Source: Microbacterium sp.
Lineage (GTDB): Bacteria > Actinomycetota > Actinomycetes > Actinomycetales > Microbacteriaceae
Assembly (NCBI GenBank): GCA_019510305.1
Contig: JAEKKN010000019.1
Coordinates: 1-64,000, forward strand
Length of the DNA stretch: 64,000 nt
Direction of reading: 5' to 3'
Within the stretch, counting starts at the first letter, position 1. Each line of letters opens with the position of its first letter. Below the pieces are notes generated by a model, which was not told the origin of the DNA, ran no database searches, and was given only the letters and a program-made list of their open reading frames with translations. The translations under genes and the position numbers were made by a program. Positions 42,470-51,094 of this stretch are shown piece by piece.

Positions 42470-43672
42470 TCACTCCGTTCGCAACCGTGGCACGACGTTG
42501 CGGCGAGCCAGTCCGCCGAGCCACGAGAGGCTCGGCTTGGGCGAGCGTGCGAACGTCTCCCGATCGACCGCGACGAGTCCGAAGGTCGGCCGGAACGAGC
42601 CCCATTCGTAGTTGTCGAGCAGAGACCAGTGCAGGTAGCCGCGCACATCGCAGCCGTCCTCCATCGCGTCGGCCATCGCCGAGAGCGCACCCGTGGTGTA
42701 GTCGACCCGCCGCGTGTCGTCTGAGGTGGCCATGCCGTTCTCGGTGACCATCATGGGGATGCCGCCGGTGACCTCGTGCGTGTGCCGCAGCGCATGGCCG
42801 AGCGCTTCGGGATAGTACTCCCAGCCCGTCAGCGTGCGTTCGGTGCCTTCCGGCCAGGGCTGCGGCCCGAAGCCCTCGGCGTCGTCGGACGGGCCGATGA
42901 TCGTGCGCAGATAAGACTGCACCCCGATGAAGTCGTCCTGCCGCGCCTGCTCGAGGAAGAAGTCCTCGCGAAAGTACTGCCATTCGTCGCGCTGTGTCTC
43001 CCACCCGGGGACCGCCTGGAACACCTGATTCGCGACCGACCACCCCGACTTCACCCCTCCGAACCCGCGCAGCACCTCGGTCGAGGCGTGGTGCGCGCTC
43101 GCGATCGCGCGGGCGAGGTACGGCGAGGGACCGGGGAAGTTCACGCCGTTCTCGGTGTCGATCCGCGCCTCGGTCTGGTTGACCATCATGTTCGGCTCGT
43201 TGATCGTGATCACCCAGTCGACATCGTCGAGGAGCGCGGTGCAGACCTCCGCGAACCTGCGGAACCGGTCGGTGCTCCGCTCGGAGTACCAGCCGCCGCT
43301 GTGCTCCCACCAGCGAGGGAACGTGAAGTGATGCAGCGTGACGACGGGTTCGACGCCGCGGTCCCGGCACGCATCGATCATGCGCCGGTAGTGGTCCAGC
43401 TGGGCACGCGACACCACGCCTTCCTCGGGTTCGATACGAGCCCACTCGACTGAGAAGCGGTACGCCGTGAGTCCGGCATCCGCGAGGAGGGCGATGTCCT
43501 CCGGAAAGCGGTGGTAGGAATCGCAGGCGTCGCCCGACGGCTCGGGGATGGTCGATCCCGGCGCGTACTCGAGCTCCCAGTGCCCCGTGTTGACGTTGCC
43601 GCCTTCGATCTGGTGCGCGGCGGTCGCCGCGCCCCAGAGGAAACCCCGAGGTGCGGGGGTGTGTCCGGTCAT
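42470..43672 (-). CDS. GH1 family beta-glucosidase
   Basis: Glycoside hydrolase family 1 enzyme of 400 residues with a TIM barrel; no signal peptide, so it acts on imported beta-glucosides in the cytoplasm. The acid/base is Glu159 in TINEPN, the nucleophile Glu311 in VTENG, and the sugar-binding HHF, NYEWGSF and WSLLDNYEW segments are present. It is shorter than the usual 440-480 residues. It is the last gene of the LacI-controlled operon after a binding protein and two permeases, which suggests the transporter takes up cellobiose or another beta-glucoside. Confidence 0.93.
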   Translation of the reverse strand: MTGHTPAPRGFLWGAATAAHQIEGGNVNTGHWELEYAPGSTIPEPSGDACDSYHRFPEDIALLADAGLTAYRFSVEWARIEPEEGVVSRAQLDHYRRMIDACRDRGVEPVVTLHHFTFPRWWEHSGGWYSERSTDRFRRFAEVCTALLDDVDWVITINEPNMMVNQTEARIDTENGVNFPGPSPYLARAIASAHHASTEVLRGFGGVKSGWSVANQVFQAVPGWETQRDEWQYFREDFFLEQARQDDFIGVQSYLRTIIGPSDDAEGFGPQPWPEGTERTLTGWEYYPEALGHALRHTHEVTGGIPMMVTENGMATSDDTRRVDYTTGALSAMADAMEDGCDVRGYLHWSLLDNYEWGSFRPTFGLVAVDRETFARSPKPSLSWLGGLARRNVVPRLRTE

Positions 43673-43712
43673 GTGAGATGAATCCCTTTCTCGTGCTCTC
43701 GACGTGGGTGCC

Positions 43713-44564
43713 TCATTTGATGCCCGTCATCGTGATGCCCTGGACGAAGTGCTTCTGCATCGCGATGAAGAGCACGAGCACGGGGATCACGATCAGGAAC
43801 GAGCCGGCCATCTGCAGACCGTAGTCGGCGCCGTGCCCGCCCGCCTCGGAGGAGAACAGCGCCAGGGACACGGGGAGCGTGTACATCGAATCGTCCTGGG
43901 AGATGATCAGCGGCCAGAGGAAGCTGTTCCACGACCCCATGAACGTGAAGATCGCCAGCGTCGCGAGAGGCGCCTTGCACAGAGGCAGCACGATCTGGAA
44001 GAAGGTGCGGAATTCTCCGGCCCCGTCGATGCGCGCGGCATCCAGCAGCGAGTCGGGGATCTCGAGCATGAACTGCCGCATCAGGAACACGCCGAAGGCC
44101 CCGACCATCCCCGGGAGGATCAGCCCCCAGTAGGTGTTCACCATCCCGAGGTTCGCGATCAGCACGAACTGCGGGATCAGTGTGACGATGCCCGGCACGA
44201 ACATCGTCGACAGGACGACCACGATGATCGCGTTCTTCCCCGGGAACGTCATCTTCGCGAGCGCCCAGCCCACCATCGACGAGAAGAGCAGAGTCGTGGC
44301 GACGGTGGCGCCCGCGAGGATCACCGAGTTGAGGAACGGCCGGACGATGTCGAACTCGAACAGCCACGCCCTGAAGTTGTCGAGCGTCGGATGCTGCGGC
44401 CACCAGGTGACCGGCCGCGACATGATCTCCGCGTTCGTCTTGAATGCGCCGAGGACCATCCAGACGAACGGCAGGATGGTCGCGGCGAGCCCTACCGAGA
44501 GGACGACCAGGACGATGAGGTTGCCCCAGCGGAAGGCGGGGCGGTGCGTGCGTGCGAGTGTCAT
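43713..44564 (-). CDS. Carbohydrate ABC transporter permease (MalG type)
   Basis: Permease of 283 residues with six membrane helices and the EAA loop SLLDAARIDGAGEF. It matches the CebG/MalG group that works with cluster-B sugar-binding proteins. It starts 2 nt after its partner permease and is followed by the glucosidase gene after 40 nt. As in the other sugar locus, no ATPase gene is present, so a shared MsiK-like ATPase is likely. Confidence 0.93.
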   Translation of the reverse strand: MTLARTHRPAFRWGNLIVLVVLSVGLAATILPFVWMVLGAFKTNAEIMSRPVTWWPQHPTLDNFRAWLFEFDIVRPFLNSVILAGATVATTLLFSSMVGWALAKMTFPGKNAIIVVVLSTMFVPGIVTLIPQFVLIANLGMVNTYWGLILPGMVGAFGVFLMRQFMLEIPDSLLDAARIDGAGEFRTFFQIVLPLCKAPLATLAIFTFMGSWNSFLWPLIISQDDSMYTLPVSLALFSSEAGGHGADYGLQMAGSFLIVIPVLVLFIAMQKHFVQGITMTGIK

Positions 44565-44566
44565 GG

Positions 44567-45493
44567 TCAGGTCCTCTGCCGGAAGAAGCGGAACTGGATG
44601 ATCGCCAGGATGCCGACGAGGGCGAACAGGATGTAGGCGCCCGCCGCTCCGACCGAGTAGTTCCCGTATTTGAACTGGTTGTAGACCTGCAGCGCGATCG
44701 ACGTGGTCGACTCCAACGGTCCTCCGTTGGTCATGACGAACGGCTCGTCGAAGAACTGCATGTAGCCCGTCGTGATCAGGATCGTGTTGAGGAGGATCGT
44801 CGGCATCATCATCGGGATCGTCACTCGGAAGAACTTCTGCCAGGCGTTGGCGCCGTCGATCGATGCGGCCTCGTTGACCTCGGACGGGATGCTCTGCAGC
44901 CCCGCGAGGAAGATGACCATCGATCCGCCGATGTTGCGCCAGACCGCCATCACCGTGATCGCCACGAGAGCCGTGTTCGGATCGCTGAGCCAGTTGGGCC
45001 CGTCGATGCCGATCACGCCGAGGATCGTGTTGATGACTCCCGAGTCCTGGTACATGAGGCGCCAGACGACGGCCACGGCGACGATCGTGGTGATCACCGG
45101 GATGTAGTAGCCGACGCGGAAGAAGGTCGCCACGCGGCGGCTCACCGAGTTGAGCAGGACGGCGAGCACCAGCGCGATGAACAGAGTGACCGGCACTCCG
45201 AGAACCACGAAGAACAGGGTGTTGCGCAGCGCGCGGAGGAAGGACTCGTCGGTGAGCACGGTCACGAAGTTCGCGAATCCGACGAAGTCGACGTTGAACG
45301 GCGTCCTGATGTCGCGCGCGCGGAGATCGGTGAACGCCATGGCGAGCGAGCTCACCAGCGGGATCAGTCCGAACGTCCCGAACGTCAGGACGAAGGGTGC
45401 GACGAACACCCAGGCGATGAAAACGGAACGCCGCCGCTGGGCGGCCAGGGAAGTCACCTTCCCCGGCCGTTGCGGACGGGCGGCGCTCACCAT
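44567..45493 (-). CDS. Sugar ABC transporter permease (MalF type)
   Basis: Permease of 308 residues with a basic N-terminal stretch (AAQRRRSVF), six membrane helices and the EAA loop EVNEAASIDGAN. ATG at 45493 overlaps the end of the binding-protein gene by 7 bases; the next codon, GTG at 45490, gives the 4-base GTGA overlap and is an alternative start. Partner of the permease at 43713. Confidence 0.92.
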   Translation of the reverse strand: MVSAARPQRPGKVTSLAAQRRRSVFIAWVFVAPFVLTFGTFGLIPLVSSLAMAFTDLRARDIRTPFNVDFVGFANFVTVLTDESFLRALRNTLFFVVLGVPVTLFIALVLAVLLNSVSRRVATFFRVGYYIPVITTIVAVAVVWRLMYQDSGVINTILGVIGIDGPNWLSDPNTALVAITVMAVWRNIGGSMVIFLAGLQSIPSEVNEAASIDGANAWQKFFRVTIPMMMPTILLNTILITTGYMQFFDEPFVMTNGGPLESTTSIALQVYNQFKYGNYSVGAAGAYILFALVGILAIIQFRFFRQRT

Positions 45494-46773
45494 CCGAAGC
45501 CGATCGAATCGGCCTGGGACTGGATCTCCTTCGCCGCCTCTTCGCTCGTGATCTGGCCGCTGGCGACCTGCTCGGAGTACTTGCCGAGCAGGTCGGAGAT
45601 CTGCGACCACGCGGGATAGTTCGGCATCGCGACCGTGTCCTTCATCTGCTCCATGAGCGTCTGCGTGACCGGATTCTCCTGAATCGCCGGGAGGTCACCG
45701 GCCGCGATGTTCGCCGGGAGCTCGTTCTGCAGCGTGAACCACTGCTCCTGCTGCTCCTGCTCGCCCACCCAAGACAGGAACGACCACGCGGATGCCTTGT
45801 TGTCGGATGCCGAGAAGACGCCCAGATTGCCTCCGCCGATGTACTGGTCGTTGCTGCCGCCAGGACCGGTCGGGAAGACGCTGTATCCGACCGAGTCGAG
45901 CGTGAAGTCCGCCGGCGCGGTTCCCGCCTCGATCGCCTCGCTGAACACATCGAGCATCCACGGCCCCGAGATGAACATGGGTGTACCGCCGTTCTCGAAC
46001 GTGGCGTCGGTCTTCTCGAGAGGGGCTTCGCCACGCTGGAAGAAGCCGGCGTAGAAGTCGAGCGCGGACACCAGCTCCGGAGTGTCGATGGTCCACTTCT
46101 CGCCGTCCGTCAGCGAGCCGCCGGCCTGGGCGTCGAAGGGCACGAGGACCTGAGCAGGCTGCTCGACGGGACGAGGCAGGTTGATGCCGTAGGTCCCGCC
46201 GGGACGCGCCTGGAACGCGGCGGACATGGTCTCGACGTCCTCCCAGGTCTTCGGCGCCGAGAGGCCGAGCTCGGCGGCGATGTCCTTGCGATAGAAGAGG
46301 AAGCGGGTCTCCACGTACCAGGGCATCGCGTACACCCCGTCCTCGCCGGTGGCCGAGTCGATGGCGGCAGGATAGAAGTCATCGGTGTCATACACGCCGT
46401 CGGGCACCTCGTCGACAGCACCCATACCGATGATCGTGGCGGTCTGGTCGCTGCCGGTCATGATGATGTCGGGTCCGGTTCCCGCCGCGGTCGCCGTCTG
46501 CACCTTCGTGATGACCTGGTCCCAGGGAACGTCCGTGACCTTCAACGTGGCGTCGGGATTCGCCTTGAGCCAGGGCTCCGCGAGAACCTCGAGGTTCTCG
46601 GCGTGGCCTCCGGCCGTCCAGACCTCGATCACGCCGTCGGCCTCGCCCTCCGCGGCCGGGGCGACGGATCCGTTCTCCCCCGCGCCGTCTTCGGCTCCGC
46701 GGCCGCATCCGGAGAGGACCAACGCGGCTCCGAGAGCGATCGCGGTGACTGTGGTGACTCGCAAACTGCGCAT
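45487..46773 (-). CDS. Sugar ABC transporter substrate-binding lipoprotein
   Basis: Extracellular sugar-binding lipoprotein of 428 residues. The signal peptide ends in LVLSGC, then a Gly/Glu-rich tether and IEVWTAGGHAENLEVLAEPW opens the binding fold; FLFYRKDIAAELGLSAP is typical of cluster-B proteins. ATG at 46773 is chosen as aaggag lies five bases before it; a GTG two codons earlier would overlap that ribosome site. First gene of the operon with two permeases and a GH1 beta-glucosidase, so the ligand is probably cellobiose or a similar beta-glucoside (inference). Confidence 0.94.
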   Translation of the reverse strand: MRSLRVTTVTAIALGAALVLSGCGRGAEDGAGENGSVAPAAEGEADGVIEVWTAGGHAENLEVLAEPWLKANPDATLKVTDVPWDQVITKVQTATAAGTGPDIIMTGSDQTATIIGMGAVDEVPDGVYDTDDFYPAAIDSATGEDGVYAMPWYVETRFLFYRKDIAAELGLSAPKTWEDVETMSAAFQARPGGTYGINLPRPVEQPAQVLVPFDAQAGGSLTDGEKWTIDTPELVSALDFYAGFFQRGEAPLEKTDATFENGGTPMFISGPWMLDVFSEAIEAGTAPADFTLDSVGYSVFPTGPGGSNDQYIGGGNLGVFSASDNKASAWSFLSWVGEQEQQEQWFTLQNELPANIAAGDLPAIQENPVTQTLMEQMKDTVAMPNYPAWSQISDLLGKYSEQVASGQITSEEAAKEIQSQADSIGFGW

Positions 46774-46801
46774 GCGCACTCCTTCGTGTTTCCGACATGC
46801 C

Positions 46802-46859
46802 GGTCCGAAATTTCGAACCTCATTATCGAAACTATAGGACTGAGTCTGAGATCCGTCTA
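46802..46859 (-). promoter_or_regulatory. Promoter and LacI-type operator of the beta-glucoside operon
   Basis: On the minus strand a -35-like TAGACG (46854-46859), 17 nt and -10 TATAGT (46831-46836). The near-perfect palindrome GGTCCGAAATTTCGAACC at 46802-46819 sits just past the expected RNA start, where a bound LacI-family repressor would block transcription. Confidence 0.65.
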
Positions 46860-46900
46860 CCCCGAATAGTCGCGCCGTTTATGGTGTGACAATGCGCTAG

Positions 46901-46914
46901 AGTTTTCGGAAAGT
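46901..46914. promoter_or_regulatory. Second LacI-type operator-like site
   Basis: AGTTTTCGGAAAGT shares the TTTCG/CGAAA half-sites of the palindrome at 46802-46819 and lies 13 nt before the LacI start codon, suited to autoregulation. Confidence 0.5.
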
Positions 46915-46927
46915 CCCTTGGAGGAGC

Positions 46928-47929
46928 ATGGCTGTCCATCTTGACCTGATCGCCGCCGAGGCGGGTGTCTCCGTGCCCACCGTCTCCAAGGTCCTGAATT
47001 CACGGCCGGATGTGGCAGCGCGCACCCGTGCGCGGGTCACGGAGGTGCTCGAGCGGCACGGCTACGCGATCAGGACCCGCGCGACCGCGGATACCGGGTT
47101 CCTCCACGTACGTGTGGTCGATCTCGACGGCGCCTGGTCCGAGGCCGTCGTGCGTGGCGCCGTGGAGGCTGCGCGGGCACAGGGCAAAGATGTCGTCCTC
47201 ACGGTCGACCCTGCTCCCGACGACTGCGACGATTGGGTGCGTCACGCGCTGTCACGCGGAACCGACGGCCTGCTCAGCGTGGTCGCGGTTCCCAGCGAGC
47301 ACGCACGCCGCGCCCTGGCCGACGCCGGGGTGCCGCTCGTCGTGGTCGACCCGCTGCACCAGGTTCCCGACGGCACGCTGTCGGTCGCGGCGACCAACTT
47401 CAAGGGCGCCTTCGACGCTGCCCAGCATCTGATCTCGCTCGGGCACCGCCGCATCGCGACCATCACCGGCCCGATCGACCAGGACAACGCGATCGCTCGA
47501 CTGGCCGGATTCCAGGCCGCGATGCTGCAGGCCGCGGTCCCCGTCGACGACGATCTGATCATCCGCGCGCACTACGGCGTCGACCAGGGATACGAGGCGA
47601 CTCGCCTCCTGCTCACACGGGCCAGCCGCCCCACGGCCATCTTCGGGGCGAGCGACGACACGGCGCTGGGCGCGATCCATGCACTGCGCGAGCTCGGCCT
47701 GCGAGTGCCCGAAGACATCTCCGTGATCGGATTCGACGACCTGACCGCCGCCGCCTGGGCTGATCCCCCGTTGACGACGATCCGTCAGCCCCTTGCCCAG
47801 ATGGGAAGCGCTGCCGTCGACGCACTCGTCCAATCGCGACTGGGCCGCGCGCCGGCCGCGCACACCGAGCTGTCCACCACGCTGATCGTCCGTTCATCGA
47901 CAGCACCGCCGCGGGAGCCTCAGGACTGA
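46928..47929 (+). CDS. LacI family transcriptional regulator
   Basis: Repressor of 333 residues with the LacI helix-turn-helix and hinge at about 1-55 (LDLIAAEAGVSVPTVSKVLN, RPDVAARTRARVTEVLERHGY) and a periplasmic-binding-protein-like sensor domain (HLISLGHRRIATITGP, ISVIGFDDL). ATG follows a strong ggaggag. It is divergent from the beta-glucoside ABC/GH1 operon and very probably controls it, with a sugar from that pathway as inducer. It converges with the SURF1 gene. Confidence 0.94.
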   Translation: MAVHLDLIAAEAGVSVPTVSKVLNSRPDVAARTRARVTEVLERHGYAIRTRATADTGFLHVRVVDLDGAWSEAVVRGAVEAARAQGKDVVLTVDPAPDDCDDWVRHALSRGTDGLLSVVAVPSEHARRALADAGVPLVVVDPLHQVPDGTLSVAATNFKGAFDAAQHLISLGHRRIATITGPIDQDNAIARLAGFQAAMLQAAVPVDDDLIIRAHYGVDQGYEATRLLLTRASRPTAIFGASDDTALGAIHALRELGLRVPEDISVIGFDDLTAAAWADPPLTTIRQPLAQMGSAAVDALVQSRLGRAPAAHTELSTTLIVRSSTAPPREPQD

Positions 47930-47948
47930 CAGGGGTCTGCGCGGAGGA

Positions 47949-48740
47949 TCAGGCGGATGCCGCGTCCTCGAGCTCCTCGACCTCGCGCTCCCACGCGTCC
48001 TTCGCGAGGCGGTACCAGAGGTAGAACGCGAAGCCGGCGAAGATCGCCCACTCCACGGCGTAGAAGATGTTGAGCCAGTTCACCGACGACCCTTCTTCGG
48101 GCGCGGGCGAGGAGATGTCTACCAGGCCCGCCGTCGCCGTGGTCGAGGCGAGATACGGGCGGTACACGTCGAGCTGCTCGACATCGTGCCAGCGGCTGAG
48201 CAGCGCGGCGGTCGACATGCGGTCGAGGCGGTCGGGATCGTCGCGTGTCGGAAGCACCGGCCCCTCGTCCGAGATGATGCGCCCGCTCACGGTGATCACC
48301 TCGCCATCGGAGTCGGCGTCGAGGCGTTCCGCCGCGGCATCCGCGCTTTCGCGGTCCGGCGCCCAGCCGACCGCGACCGCGATCGAGGCGCGATCGTCGA
48401 CGCGAAGCTGGCCGGTGACCCAGTAGCCCTGCACGCCGTCGTTGAAGCGGGAGGACACGATGATGAAGTCGCCGGGGATCCAGTGGCCCTCGGTCTCGAC
48501 CTTCTGCCCGACGAGCGGCTCCGCGAGATACTCGCCGGGCTGGAGCACGTCGTCGAGGGGTCGCACCTGCTCTGTGGCACCGGGCTCCTGTGGCGCGGTG
48601 TCGACCGCGCGGCCGAGCTGCCATTGCCCGAGCCAGGCGAAGACACCGGCGACGAGCAGGCACAGCAGCAGCATGGCGATCCAGCGCCCGCGGAGCATCA
48701 CCTCACGCAGGGTGGGCGGGAACAGCGCAGGGGTGGTCAC
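47949..48740 (-). CDS. SURF1 family cytochrome oxidase assembly protein
   Basis: Membrane protein of 263 residues with the SURF1 layout: a membrane helix at about 20-40 (WIAMLLLCLLVAGVFAWLGQWQL), a large extracytoplasmic domain with GQKVETEGHWIP and VGWAPD, and a second helix at about 225-245 (FYAVEWAIFAGFAFYLWYRL). SURF1 helps assemble heme-copper cytochrome c oxidase. It follows guaB3 on the same strand by 17 nt and is probably co-transcribed. Confidence 0.93.
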   Translation of the reverse strand: MTTPALFPPTLREVMLRGRWIAMLLLCLLVAGVFAWLGQWQLGRAVDTAPQEPGATEQVRPLDDVLQPGEYLAEPLVGQKVETEGHWIPGDFIIVSSRFNDGVQGYWVTGQLRVDDRASIAVAVGWAPDRESADAAAERLDADSDGEVITVSGRIISDEGPVLPTRDDPDRLDRMSTAALLSRWHDVEQLDVYRPYLASTTATAGLVDISSPAPEEGSSVNWLNIFYAVEWAIFAGFAFYLWYRLAKDAWEREVEELEDAASA

Positions 48741-48757
48741 GGTGAGGCGGACGGCTC

Positions 48758-49879
48758 TCAGGCCTCGTACGGTGCGAGGACGACCTCGACCCGCTGGAAC
48801 TCCTTGAGGTCGGAGTATCCGGTCGTCGCCATCGACTTGCGAAGCGCCCCGATGAGGTTCGCCGTGCCATCGGCCACGGGGGCCGGACCGTACAGGATCT
48901 CCTCGAGCGTTCCGATGCCGCCCACCTCGACACGGCGACCGCGCGGAAGCTTGGGGTGGTGCGCCTCCGGCCCCCAGTGGAAGCCGCGACCCGGCGCGTC
49001 GGTGGCGCGAGCGAGCGCGACGCCGAGCATGACGGCATCCGCCCCCATCGCGAGAGCCTTGACGATGTCTCCCGAGGTGCCGACGCCGCCGTCGGCGATC
49101 ACGTGCACGTAGCGGCCGCCGGACTCGTCGAGGTAGTCGCGACGCGCGGCGGCGACATCGGAGACGGCGGTGGCCATGGGAGCGTGGATGCCGAGGGTCG
49201 CGCGCGTGGTCGACGCCGCTCCCCCGCCGAAGCCGACGAGAACACCCGCGGCCCCCGTGCGCATGAGGTGCAGAGCCGCCGTGTACGTGGCGGCGCCGCC
49301 GACGATCACGGGCACGTCGAGGTCGTAGATGAACTTCTTCAGGTTCAGCGGCTGGGCGACGCTCGAGACGTGCTCAGCCGAGACCGTGGTGCCGCGGATG
49401 ACGAACAGATCGACGCCCGCGCGCGCGACGGTGTCGTAGAACTCCTGCGTGCGCTGCGGAGTCAGGGACCCGGCGACGGTGACGCCGGCGTCGCGGATCT
49501 CCGCGAGGCGGCTCGTGATCAGCTCGGGCTTGATCGGCTCCGAGTAGAGCTCCTGCATCCGCGTGGTCGCGAGCTCGTCGCTCAGTCCCGCGATCTCCGC
49601 GAGCAGAGGCTCGGGGTTCTCGTAGCGGGTCCACAGGCCCTCGAGATCGAGGACCCCGAGTCCGCCGAGTTGACCGAGCATGATCGCGGTCTGCGGGCTC
49701 ACCACCGAGTCCATCGGGGCGCCGAGCACGGGGATCTCGAAGCCGAAGGCGTCGATCGTCCATGCGGTCGACACGTCTTCCGGATTGCGGGTGCGCCGTG
49801 AGGGCACCACCGCGATGTCGTCGAACGTGTACGCGCGGCGCGCGCGCTTTCCTCGGCCCAGCTCGATCTCTGTGGTCAC
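48758..49879 (-). CDS. guaB3: GuaB3 family IMP dehydrogenase-related protein
   Basis: IMPDH/GMPR-fold TIM-barrel protein of 373 residues without CBS domains, the actinobacterial GuaB3 type (start MTTEIELGRGKRARRAYTFDDIAVVP). Compared with the true IMPDH at 56029, the catalytic loop GPGSICTTR is replaced here by GGGAASTTR, so the active-site cysteine is a serine. Phosphate- and nucleotide-binding IADGGVGTSGDIVKAL is kept. A cyanobacterial GuaB3 has been described as a GMP reductase, but without the cysteine neither activity can be assumed. It appears leaderless (TAGTCT six bases before the GTG). Confidence 0.92.
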   Translation of the reverse strand: MTTEIELGRGKRARRAYTFDDIAVVPSRRTRNPEDVSTAWTIDAFGFEIPVLGAPMDSVVSPQTAIMLGQLGGLGVLDLEGLWTRYENPEPLLAEIAGLSDELATTRMQELYSEPIKPELITSRLAEIRDAGVTVAGSLTPQRTQEFYDTVARAGVDLFVIRGTTVSAEHVSSVAQPLNLKKFIYDLDVPVIVGGAATYTAALHLMRTGAAGVLVGFGGGAASTTRATLGIHAPMATAVSDVAAARRDYLDESGGRYVHVIADGGVGTSGDIVKALAMGADAVMLGVALARATDAPGRGFHWGPEAHHPKLPRGRRVEVGGIGTLEEILYGPAPVADGTANLIGALRKSMATTGYSDLKEFQRVEVVLAPYEA

Positions 49880-49885
49880 CCGTCA

Positions 49886-49891
49886 AGACTA
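49886..49891 (-). promoter_or_regulatory. -10 element TAGTCT, leaderless promoter
   Basis: On the minus strand TAGTCT is followed by tgacgg and the GTG start of guaB3 at 49879; no ribosome site. Confidence 0.6.
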
Positions 49892-49920
49892 CCCGGTGCG
49901 GTGAGGGGCCCCGTGGCTGG

Positions 49921-49926
49921 GAGACT
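49921..49926 (+). promoter_or_regulatory. -10-like element GAGACT, leaderless promoter
   Basis: GAGACT is followed by gggggc and the ATG at 49933. The same pattern occurs at 7091-7103. Confidence 0.4.
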
Positions 49927-49932
49927 GGGGGC

Positions 49933-51030
49933 ATGCGAGCGGATGCTGTGGAGGTCGCCGTCGTCGGCGGCGGTGCGATGGGCCTGGCGACGGCCTGGGA
50001 GCTGACGCGGAGGGGCATGCGACCGACCGTTTTCGAGCGGTTCTCGCGCGGTCACCACGAGGGCGCGTCGCACGGCGCCACCCGCAACTTCAACAACGCC
50101 TACGACCAGGAGCACTACCTCGATCTGCTCGTGCGCGCCCGCGAGGGCTGGGATCGCCTCGGGGTCGTCGACGGCGAGCCGCTGCTGCGTCTGCACGGAT
50201 TGGTCACGCACGGCGCTGTCCAACTCTCCTCGATCGCCCGGCGTCTCACCGATCGCGGCATCCACGCCGAGATGATGTCCGCCGCCGACGCCGCGTCGAG
50301 GTGGATCGGCATGCGCTTCGACGGCGACGTGCTGTTCTCGCGCGACGCCGGAGTCGCCCGAGCCTCCTCCGCCCTGATCGAGTGGGAGCGGAGGATCGTG
50401 GAGAGCGGAGGATCGGTGCACTGGGAGACCCCGGTCCTCGGCATCGAGGAGACGGATGCCGGAGTCGAGCTGACGCTGCCCGACTCCGTGGTGCGCGCCG
50501 ACGTCGCCGTGATGACGGTCGGAGCGTGGAGCGAGCGGATGCTCCCCTCGATCGGCCTTCCGCGGTTGACCGTCACCGAGGAGTCTCCGGCGCACTTCTC
50601 GCCGACCGGCCCTGCGCAGTGGCCGTCGTTCAACCACTACACCGACCCCGAGCGCTACCCCGCCACCGTGTACGGCATGCCGACTCCCGGTGAGGGCGTC
50701 AAGGTCGGATTCCATCGGGTCGGCGACGAGGTCGATCCGGATGCTCGCCCGCACCGCTCGGCGCACGCCGACGCTCTCACGGACTACGTGCGGGAGTGGA
50801 TGCCGGGGTTGGAACCGGCATCCGCTGTTCCCGTGAGCTGCACGTACACCTCGACCGACGATGGCACGTTCGTGCTGGACCGCCGCGGGCGCCTCGTCGT
50901 CGGCGCAGGCTTCTCGGGTCACGGCTTCAAGTTCGCCCCCGGTATCGGAGCCGTGCTCGCCGACCTCGCGCTCGATCCCTCAGCTCGCGCCGCCGAGCCC
51001 TTCCGTCTGCCCTCACCCGCCGGTCGTTGA
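49933..51030 (+). CDS. FAD-dependent oxidoreductase, monomeric sarcosine oxidase-like
   Basis: Flavoprotein of 365 residues of the DAO/MSOX family. The N-terminal fold VAVVGGGAMGLATAWELTRRGMRPTVFE binds FAD, HGATRNFNNAYDQEHY matches the sarcosine oxidase/N-methyltryptophan oxidase signature after strand 2, and VVGAGFSGHGFKFAPGIGAVLADL is the C-terminal FAD contact. It probably oxidises a secondary amine or N-methyl amino acid; the cysteine for covalent FAD near the C-terminus is not evident (VVGAGFSGHGFK in place of the usual sequence following it). The stop codon lies within a REP-like repeat. Divergent from guaB3. Confidence 0.88.
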   Translation: MRADAVEVAVVGGGAMGLATAWELTRRGMRPTVFERFSRGHHEGASHGATRNFNNAYDQEHYLDLLVRAREGWDRLGVVDGEPLLRLHGLVTHGAVQLSSIARRLTDRGIHAEMMSAADAASRWIGMRFDGDVLFSRDAGVARASSALIEWERRIVESGGSVHWETPVLGIEETDAGVELTLPDSVVRADVAVMTVGAWSERMLPSIGLPRLTVTEESPAHFSPTGPAQWPSFNHYTDPERYPATVYGMPTPGEGVKVGFHRVGDEVDPDARPHRSAHADALTDYVREWMPGLEPASAVPVSCTYTSTDDGTFVLDRRGRLVVGAGFSGHGFKFAPGIGAVLADLALDPSARAAEPFRLPSPAGR

Positions 51031-51061
51031 GCGAGAGAGCGCAGCGAACGAGACGAAACGC
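51020..51061 (+). repeat. REP-like palindromic repeat, copy 2
   Basis: Longer copy with core GTTGAGCGAGAGAGCGCAGC. Its first bases encode the last codons and the TGA stop of the oxidoreductase at 49933. Confidence 0.75.
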
Positions 51062-51094
51062 TACGTCAACACGGAACAGCAGCCCCGATGACGC

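Noticed and set aside
42220..42690. A longer N-terminus for the nuclease/nucleotidase gene
   Set aside because: The extension has no coding character, runs through the promoter and into the glucosidase gene, and would hide the signal peptide that begins properly at 42219.
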